Part shown: piece by piece, positions 58,248-64,000 of the stretch
Numbering within the stretch: position 1 is the first letter of the stretch
Layout of the letters: every line of letters begins with the position of its first letter
Assembly: GCF_041260665.1 (NCBI RefSeq)
Contig: NZ_JBGCCT010000011.1
Span: forward strand, 186,001 to 250,000
Origin: Catenulispora sp. GP43
Lineage (GTDB): Bacteria > Actinomycetota > Actinomycetes > Streptomycetales > Catenulisporaceae
DNA length: 64,000 bases
Reading direction: 5' to 3'
Notes under the pieces: generated by a model
What the model saw: only the letters and a program-made list of their open reading frames with translations
Database searches by the model: none
Told to the model about the DNA's origin: nothing
Made by a program: the position numbers and the translations under genes

Positions 58248-61200
58248 CGGCCCGTCACCTCGGTCAGGTCGCGCAATATCTCCGACGCCGGGACGGCGTC
58301 GAGTTCGGACAGCGGCACCGCGTGCAGTTCGAAGGAGGCGTGCTCGCCGGCCATGCTGAGCCAGACACACTCGATGCGCTGGTAGCCGGAGCCCGCCGCG
58401 ACACCGCCCTTCAGCCCCGGCGAGATGTCCACGATCAGGTATCGGTCGTCGCCGAGCTGCCGCAGGAACCGCGACCAGACCGGCGGATCGCCGACCGGTC
58501 CGCTGTACCAGCCGCGGGGTTCCAGAGCGGCGATCTCGCCGGCGTCCAGCACCACACGCTGGAAACGCTCCAGCATCCGGCCGGACCGCTCGGCCTCGGT
58601 CAGTTCCAGGGCCGGCCGGCCCAGCTGGTCCAGGGGCTGGAGGATCTCGTAGTCGGCGAACACCTCGCTCCACTCCGCCACCGCCGGGCCGAGCTCCACC
58701 GGGTGCGCGACGCCGACCGCGGCGCCTTCGGGGATCTCGTACCGCGCGTCGTGGACATCGGCGTAGCTGAGGTCCTCGGCGATCCGGAAGGAGCCGACCG
58801 TCGCCCCGTCGGGTCCGTAGACGCCCCACACCAGCCGCCGCGTGATGTGGCGCAGCAGGGGATGCCCGACCAGGTAGGCCGCGAAGCCCTCCGGGTCCCA
58901 GCGCCGGCGGGTGAACATGGCCTTCTCCAGGCGCTTGATCTGGTCCACCGCAATGGTCTGCGCGGCCTTCTTCACCTCGGTGTAGTGCAGGTAGGCGGCC
59001 GGCGCCAGGTGCGGGTCGTCGGCCTTGACCGGCCGGGGCATCCGCTGGAGCACCTTGCCGGCGGCGTCGGTCACCCGCGGCCGCAGCAGCTCGTCGAAGC
59101 CGACGCCGAACGAGCGCGGGCCGTAGTCCAGGTGGAGCAGGCCGTCGGGGTCCAGGCCCAGGGTCGGGACCACCCGGTCGGCGAGGTCGTCGGCCCGCAG
59201 GTCGAGCGAGGCGGCGACGTCCTGGAAGCGTTCGGCGGCCCGGCGCCGGACCGGCTTGCGCCGCCCCTTCTGGACCACGGCGTGCAGGGCCGCCAGGGCC
59301 CGGTCGCCGCCGATCATGCCCAGCACGGTCAGCGCGTCGCTGACGAGCGCGTAGTCGCGCTCGGTGGTCCACGGGCCGATCAGCGGCTCCAGCCGGTCCA
59401 CGGTGCCGTCGTCGCCGAGCAGGCCCAGCGCGTCCAGGGCCCACCGGTCCTCCGGCACGGACCCGGATTCGCGCCAGTTGTCGAACAGCGCGAAGGTGAA
59501 CTCGCCGAGCGAGGACTCGTCGCAGAGCTCTTTGACGACCTCCAGACCGGGATGCGGGGCCTCGGGCTTGGAGATCTGGAGCATCTCCACCACGGACTGG
59601 ACCGCGCGCGCCGGCAGCTCGGCCGTCCCGTCCTTGAGTCCGATCGGCGGGAGCACCGCGGGCTTGGCCCACATGGGGATCTCGGGCATGGTGCGCGGAT
59701 ACGTGCCGAGCCCGCCTTCGGTGAGCAGGTCCTTGACCGCCACGCCGACCGCCTCTCCGTACGTGTCGGCGACGATGCCCACGACGTCGGTGCCCTCGGC
59801 GGCCAGCCACCGCAGCGCGGCGTCGGCGGTGCGCCGCTGCGGGCCCGCCTTGCCGAGCGCGGCCGGGGCCAGAAGGCGCACGGCCGCTGCCGGATGGCGG
59901 CGCAGCCAGCCCAGGGCCGCGCCGCGGGCCACGCTGCGCCGCCGCGTCATGCCCTCGACCATGGAGGCGGCGATCTCCGCGCTGACGAACGGCTGGAGCA
60001 GGCGGGCCCGGTCCGCAGGCAGCCCGCGGATCGCCTGCACCGCCGGGAGCGCCAGCATCTCGTAGCGCGCGACGAATGACAGGGCTCGATCATCAGCGCG
60101 GCGCAGCGGCGGCTTCCAGCCGTCCGCCAGCATCGGCCGCACCAGATCCGGGGAGGCGTAGGCGGCGAAGTAGAGGGCCACCGGGGTCATGGGGTCGTCG
60201 GACTGGAGCGGCTTGGCGCGCCAGGCATCGATCTGCTCGGCGATCACCGCCCACCCCTGGCTCGGCTCCCAGCCGGCGCCGCGGCCGAGCCAGCGCTCGC
60301 GCTCGCCGGGAAGCCAGGCGGCCTCGACGTCCGCCGGCGGCGTCAGTCCCGCGACCACGATCGGCTTGGGCCGCTTGGCCTTCGGATCCGACCACGGCGG
60401 CTGGACGAGGATGTCAGGGATCTGGATCGCTGTTGTGACGTCCGGCGCGGTCCGGGTGAGCGCGGCCAGAACGTGGGTCGTGGCCCGCGTCGGCTCCATG
60501 GCGGACAGGACGCGCAGCGCGCTTTCCGGGAAGCGTTGCGCGGCGGCGTGCAGATAGGAAAGGGTCTCTGGCCGTCCGTTGTCCCGCTCGGCGAGCGCCC
60601 GGATCGCGTCGTCGCCGGGGATCCGGGACATCAGGTCCAGGGCCGCCAGCGTGGCTCCGGTCAACGCCTTGCCCTTGTTGGACTGGCCGTCGTGCCAGGC
60701 GAGCAGGAAGGGCAGGGCACGGTCTCCGGCGATCGACAGGAACGTCAGCTCGACGGCGGGATCTCCGGGCCAGACCCACCTTCCGCCGTCCCGCAGGAGT
60801 TCCCCGACCGCGGCCGCCTGCTCGGCGGTGGCGACGGAGGGTAGCAGCGCGGCGGGCGGAAGCTCGCCCCGGCCCGCCGCCGCCAGGTCCTCCTCAAGCC
60901 AGTCCGGACGCTCGGGGAACAGGAACGTGGCCAGAGTCCGGGCGAACCACCGGCCGTCTTCAGCCGTCCTGGTCCGCTCGGCGGCGGCCATGGCCTCGGC
61001 GTGGACGTCGTCCGGCGCCGAGCGGACCAGATCCAGCAGGTGCCGCGCCGGGCCCATGCGGTCCAGGACGCTGAAGCGTTCTCGATAGCCCAGCTGGCCG
61101 TAGATGGCGAACGCCTCCAGCGCGTAGGCCACGCCCCGCACGTGGTTCCAGACGTCGACCGCGACCTCCGCCCCGAAGTCGTCCAGCCGATCGAGCGTGC

Positions 61201-61471
61201 CTTCGGCCAGGGCCGCCTGCCGCGGCGTCAGCGTTGTCAGGTCGCCGAAGTCCATCCCGGTCATCGACTCGACGGTGCGCTTGTCGCTACCTGGATGCTT
61301 CAGGGCAGCCTCGATGAGCCCCTGGGAGTTCTTGGCCATGCCCCGCCGGCGCTCGTACAGCCGCTGCACTGCTTCGGTGTCGGTCTGCGGGATCTGGTCG
61401 GGACGGCAGCGGCCGCGCGCGATCGGCTCGACCTTCTGGTAGGCCTTCGGCAGTTCCACGGCGCCGCTCAC
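58244..61471 (-). CDS. DUF4132 protein 2 (MolR/YehI-like), full length
   Basis: This 1075-residue protein is the only complete long DUF4132 member in view. Residues 1-350 are helical (VAVDVWNHVRGVAYALEAFA, LEEDLAAAGRGELPPAALLP), then come HEAT-like repeats and the DUF4132 core (LDLRADDLADRVVPTLGLDP, LLHLDYGPRSFGVGFDELLR, HPLLRHITRRLVWGVYGPDG, VEYEI-type VEFADYEILQPLDQLGRP region near 935) with the family end SEILRDLTEVTGR. No WGR domain or catalytic triad is evident. GTG 61471 overlaps the stop of paralogue 1 (GTGA). Together the three paralogues make up more than half of the operon and probably form its scaffold or substrate-recognition part. Confidence 0.92.
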   Translation of the reverse strand: MSGAVELPKAYQKVEPIARGRCRPDQIPQTDTEAVQRLYERRRGMAKNSQGLIEAALKHPGSDKRTVESMTGMDFGDLTTLTPRQAALAEGTLDRLDDFGAEVAVDVWNHVRGVAYALEAFAIYGQLGYRERFSVLDRMGPARHLLDLVRSAPDDVHAEAMAAAERTRTAEDGRWFARTLATFLFPERPDWLEEDLAAAGRGELPPAALLPSVATAEQAAAVGELLRDGGRWVWPGDPAVELTFLSIAGDRALPFLLAWHDGQSNKGKALTGATLAALDLMSRIPGDDAIRALAERDNGRPETLSYLHAAAQRFPESALRVLSAMEPTRATTHVLAALTRTAPDVTTAIQIPDILVQPPWSDPKAKRPKPIVVAGLTPPADVEAAWLPGERERWLGRGAGWEPSQGWAVIAEQIDAWRAKPLQSDDPMTPVALYFAAYASPDLVRPMLADGWKPPLRRADDRALSFVARYEMLALPAVQAIRGLPADRARLLQPFVSAEIAASMVEGMTRRRSVARGAALGWLRRHPAAAVRLLAPAALGKAGPQRRTADAALRWLAAEGTDVVGIVADTYGEAVGVAVKDLLTEGGLGTYPRTMPEIPMWAKPAVLPPIGLKDGTAELPARAVQSVVEMLQISKPEAPHPGLEVVKELCDESSLGEFTFALFDNWRESGSVPEDRWALDALGLLGDDGTVDRLEPLIGPWTTERDYALVSDALTVLGMIGGDRALAALHAVVQKGRRKPVRRRAAERFQDVAASLDLRADDLADRVVPTLGLDPDGLLHLDYGPRSFGVGFDELLRPRVTDAAGKVLQRMPRPVKADDPHLAPAAYLHYTEVKKAAQTIAVDQIKRLEKAMFTRRRWDPEGFAAYLVGHPLLRHITRRLVWGVYGPDGATVGSFRIAEDLSYADVHDARYEIPEGAAVGVAHPVELGPAVAEWSEVFADYEILQPLDQLGRPALELTEAERSGRMLERFQRVVLDAGEIAALEPRGWYSGPVGDPPVWSRFLRQLGDDRYLIVDISPGLKGGVAAGSGYQRIECVWLSMAGEHASFELHAVPLSELDAVPASEILRDLTEVTGR

Positions 61472-64000
61472 AGTCCGGTCACCTCGCTCAGGTCGTTCAG
61501 GATCTCCGAAACGGTCACCGGATCCAGCGACGACAGCGGCTCGGAACGCTCCCCGCGCCGCCAGTAGCCGTGGCGAAGGCTCTCGCCGGAGATCCAGACG
61601 CTCTTGAGCTCCTGGTCCTCGGCCTCGCCGGCCCAGCCCGCGCCGAACCCGGGGGCCAGGTCCACCACCGCGGTGCGGCCGTCGGCCAGCTCGCGCAGCA
61701 GGTGGCCCTGCCAGCCGCCGTCGGCCGGGGAGCTGCGCCGCCAGCCGCGGCGCTCCAGGCCGAGCACCTTGCCGGAGGGCGTCCGGATGCCGGCGAAGCG
61801 AGTCAGGAGGCTGACTTCGCCCTCCTCGGCGGTGAGCGCGAGGACCGGCCGGCCGAGCTGCCGGAACGGTTGCAGGATCTCGTAGTCGGCGAACACCTCC
61901 GACCAGCGGGACAGGTCGGCACCGAGGTCCAGCGGATGCGCGACGCCGATCAGGGCGTCGTCCGACAGGGCGAAGGGATCGTCGGCGGCGTCGGCGTAGG
62001 TGCCGTCCTCGGCGACCCGGAAGGCGGCGCGCACGCCGGTGCCGTCAGGCCGGAAGTCCGCCCACACCAGGCGCCGGACGAGGTGGCGCAGCAGCGGATG
62101 GCCGACGAAGTACTCCTCGAAGTCCGTCTTCGTCCAACGGCGGCGCGCGACCATCGCCGACTCCAGCCGGATGATCTGGTCGCCGGCCAGGGTCCGCACG
62201 TCCTTCTTCAGGCCGCTGAATCGCTGGTAGGCGGCCGGGGCCAGCTCGGCGTCGTCCTTCACTCCGGGCTTGGGCAGGGACTTCAGACGCTTGCCGCCCT
62301 CGTCGGCGACACCGGGCTTGAGCTGCTCGTCGAAGAAGACCCGGAACCGGCGCGGGCCGTAGTCCAGCTCCATCGAGCCGGAGGCGTCCAGGCCGAGGTC
62401 CGGGACGAGGCGGTCGCCGAGCTGGTCGCGGGTCAGGCGCAGCTCCCTGGCGATGAAGTCGACGCGCTCCTGGGCGCTCTCCTTCAGCCCGCGGAACTTG
62501 CCCTTCTGCGCTATCCCGTAGAGGTGGAGCAGCGCGGTGTCGCCGCCGATCGCGGTCAGCACGTCCAGACCGGCGACGGCCCGGGAATGGCCGCCGTCGC
62601 CGGGCCAGACCCGGATCAGCGGGGACAGGCGGCGCACGGCCTCGGCGCCGCCGAACCAGCGCAGGCTGTCCATGGCGAACGACTGCTTCGCCGGATGGTC
62701 CGCGATCTGCCAGTTCTCGAACAAGCCCCAGGCGAAGTCCTCGAGGGAGCGGGTGTCGCAGAGTTCCTTCACCGTCTCCAGCGCCGGATAGGGGTTCTCG
62801 GCGGTGGAGACCATGAGCATCCGCACCACGTTCCGCACCGCCGCCGGCGGAAGCGCCTCCTTGCGGCCGGCCAGCAGCAGCTGCGGCAGGCCCTCCGGCT
62901 CGGCCCAGCCCGGCACGTCCGGCATCGTCTTCGGGAGCCCGGCGACCAGCGGATCCTGGGCGAGCAGCTGGACGACGCCGGCCTCGGCCTCGGCGCCGTA
63001 GGACGCCGCCTCGGTGTGGACCCCGTCCTGGAATCCCGCGGCGACCAGGAAACGCAGCGCCGCCTCGGCGGCCTGGCGGGTCCGGCCCGCCTTGCCGAGC
63101 GCCGCGGGTATCAGGGTCCGGGCGGCCAGGGCCGGGTGCCGGCGCAGCCAGGCCTGCGCCGGGGCGCGCAGCGTCTTGAGCCGCAGCCAGTCCGCGGCCA
63201 GCGGCGCGATCTCGGAGCAGGCGAACGGCAGCAGCAGCTCAGCGTTCTCCACCGGGCTGCTGCGCACCGCGCTCATCACCGCCGGGAACGCGTCGATGCC
63301 GAAGCGCGCGGTAGCGGTGCTGCACCAGGCGAGGGCGTCGTAGGAATAGCCGGACGTGAGATTGCGCAGGGCCTGCCGGGCCTGCTTCTCCGGGGCCCGC
63401 ATGACGATCACCATGAGCTGGTAGGCGTTGCGCCGGCCCAGGGCCTTGGCCAGGCGCTTGTCCCAGTTCTCGTCCTCGCGGTGCGCCACGCCGAGGGTGT
63501 CGGCGCGCCAGTCCTCGCGCTCCTGGTCGTTCAGCCACCGGACCTCGCTGCTCGAAGGCGCGGCCAGATCCCTGATCACGACCGGCTTGACCGTCTCGCG
63601 CTCCCGCTCCCACGGCGGCGTGGTCAGCAGGTCCGGCACCGTGCCGGCGGCCGCGGCGGGCAGCGGCGCGGCCAGGCCGCCCACCAGCTTCTCCACCCGG
63701 GTCCGGGCCTGGCCGGCCAGGTGCGGGACCACCGCGCGGGCCGCATCCGGCCGGCTGCCCACGGTCAGCCGCAGCACGCGCTCGACGGGGGTGCGCGCGG
63801 CCGGCTGGTCCGGCGCCGCCTCGGCGAGCAGCCGGACGCCGCGCTCCGGGAACCGCCGCGCGGCCTCGGCCAGGACGGCCGCGGTGCCGCGGTAGGCGAG
63901 CTGGCCGAGCAGCGCCAGGAAGGCGGCGTCGCTGTCGAAGCCGGCGAGCAGCCGCTGCACGCGCTGCCTGGCCTCGACGCCGTCCCAGTAGTCCTCGGCC
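61468..64000 (-). CDS. DUF4132 protein 1 (MolR/YehI-like), 5' end outside window
   Basis: The frame is open through the right edge (AEDYWDGVEARQRVQRLLAG just before the visible GTG at 63960), so at least 844 residues are seen and the start lies beyond 64000. The DUF4132 core is clear: LRLTRDQLGDRLVPDLGLDA, MELDYGPRRFRVFFDEQLKP, LPKPGVKDDAELAPAAYQRF, HPLLRHLVRRLVWADFRPDG, GVAHPLDLGADLSRWSEVFA, and the ending SEILNDLSEVTGL. HEAT-like helices precede it (WLRRHPALAARTLIPAALGK). As far as visible it is the first gene of the coupled run; the operon promoter and possible further members lie outside the window. Confidence 0.92.
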   Translation of the reverse strand, partial: AEDYWDGVEARQRVQRLLAGFDSDAAFLALLGQLAYRGTAAVLAEAARRFPERGVRLLAEAAPDQPAARTPVERVLRLTVGSRPDAARAVVPHLAGQARTRVEKLVGGLAAPLPAAAAGTVPDLLTTPPWERERETVKPVVIRDLAAPSSSEVRWLNDQEREDWRADTLGVAHREDENWDKRLAKALGRRNAYQLMVIVMRAPEKQARQALRNLTSGYSYDALAWCSTATARFGIDAFPAVMSAVRSSPVENAELLLPFACSEIAPLAADWLRLKTLRAPAQAWLRRHPALAARTLIPAALGKAGRTRQAAEAALRFLVAAGFQDGVHTEAASYGAEAEAGVVQLLAQDPLVAGLPKTMPDVPGWAEPEGLPQLLLAGRKEALPPAAVRNVVRMLMVSTAENPYPALETVKELCDTRSLEDFAWGLFENWQIADHPAKQSFAMDSLRWFGGAEAVRRLSPLIRVWPGDGGHSRAVAGLDVLTAIGGDTALLHLYGIAQKGKFRGLKESAQERVDFIARELRLTRDQLGDRLVPDLGLDASGSMELDYGPRRFRVFFDEQLKPGVADEGGKRLKSLPKPGVKDDAELAPAAYQRFSGLKKDVRTLAGDQIIRLESAMVARRRWTKTDFEEYFVGHPLLRHLVRRLVWADFRPDGTGVRAAFRVAEDGTYADAADDPFALSDDALIGVAHPLDLGADLSRWSEVFADYEILQPFRQLGRPVLALTAEEGEVSLLTRFAGIRTPSGKVLGLERRGWRRSSPADGGWQGHLLRELADGRTAVVDLAPGFGAGWAGEAEDQELKSVWISGESLRHGYWRRGERSEPLSSLDPVTVSEILNDLSEVTGL

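Noticed and set aside
58248-59810. Upstream extension of the DUF4132 paralogue 3 frame to 59810
   Set aside because: The extra residues are an out-of-frame shadow of paralogue 2, which is clearly coded there; the real start is the ATGA junction at 58247.
49288-64000. Idea that the operon is a VMAP-type ternary MoxR-VWA conflict system
   Set aside because: No VMAP protein, death-like adaptor, protease or nuclease effector is visible; the gene content fits the yeh-type set instead, so a defence role is not claimed.

Overview
The window is very GC-rich and densely coded. It carries SARP/AfsR-type regulation, a SigJ-like ECF sigma factor, paired histidine kinases with NarL-type response regulators, a transmembrane Ser/Thr kinase, a rhomboid with an N-terminal zinc finger, and sugar ABC importers without their own ATPase. 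Together these point to the chromosome of a mycelial actinomycete (Streptomyces/Catenulispora-like). The genus cannot be fixed from the sequence alone. No plasmid, phage, IS element or CRISPR array is visible, and the window has one tRNA, tRNA-Ser(GCU).

Layout. 1-5.4 kb: the end of a membrane protein, a Nudix/SigJ pair, a type II NADH dehydrogenase and a Ser/Thr kinase with an extracellular Fn3-like domain. 5.4-13.1 kb: a carbohydrate locus. On the minus strand a 2-hydroxyacid dehydrogenase, a binding lipoprotein, two permeases and a secreted parallel beta-helix protein follow one another, and a DeoR-HTH/LacI-sensor chimeric regulator is divergent from them. 13.1-25.6 kb: an acetyltransferase, a rhomboid overlapping a MazG-Nudix fusion, an AfsR-like giant regulator, an MBL/GNAT pair, a LacI regulator, a sigma-like membrane-anchored protein, a flavin-type oxidoreductase, and an RsrR-like Fe-S Rrf2 regulator divergent from an NmrA-like protein. 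25.6-32.1 kb: two two-component systems around an FAD oxidoreductase. The second system has a perfect 21-bp palindrome between kinase and regulator and an unusual duplicated sensor module in the kinase. 32.2-37.4 kb: a secreted protein, a LysR regulator with a canonical T-N11-A palindrome, and a complete alkane hydroxylase operon (TetR, AlkB, two rubredoxins, reductase). 37.5-49.2 kb: DUF2804, a nitrilase-like protein, a Tat phospholipase C, an EamA transporter, a small His-repeat membrane protein, an HTH/TPR regulator, a CYTH protein, tRNA-Ser with its terminator, and a large degenerate PAS/kinase/receiver protein.

49.3-64.0 kb is the most striking region. Seven minus-strand genes are all joined by 1-4 nt stop/start overlaps: three tandem DUF4132 (MolR/YehI-like) proteins, a MoxR AAA+ ATPase, a DUF5682 (YehM-like) protein, a von Willebrand A protein (YehP-like) and a SWIM zinc-finger protein (YehQ-like). 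The set matches, as recalled from family knowledge, the uncharacterised E. coli yehI/molR-yehL-yehM-yehP-yehQ locus, here with three DUF4132 paralogues, one of them lacking about 350 N-terminal residues. It looks like one ATP-driven remodelling complex of unknown purpose and is the best candidate for an undescribed system. The first gene of this operon runs off the window end, so its promoter is not visible.
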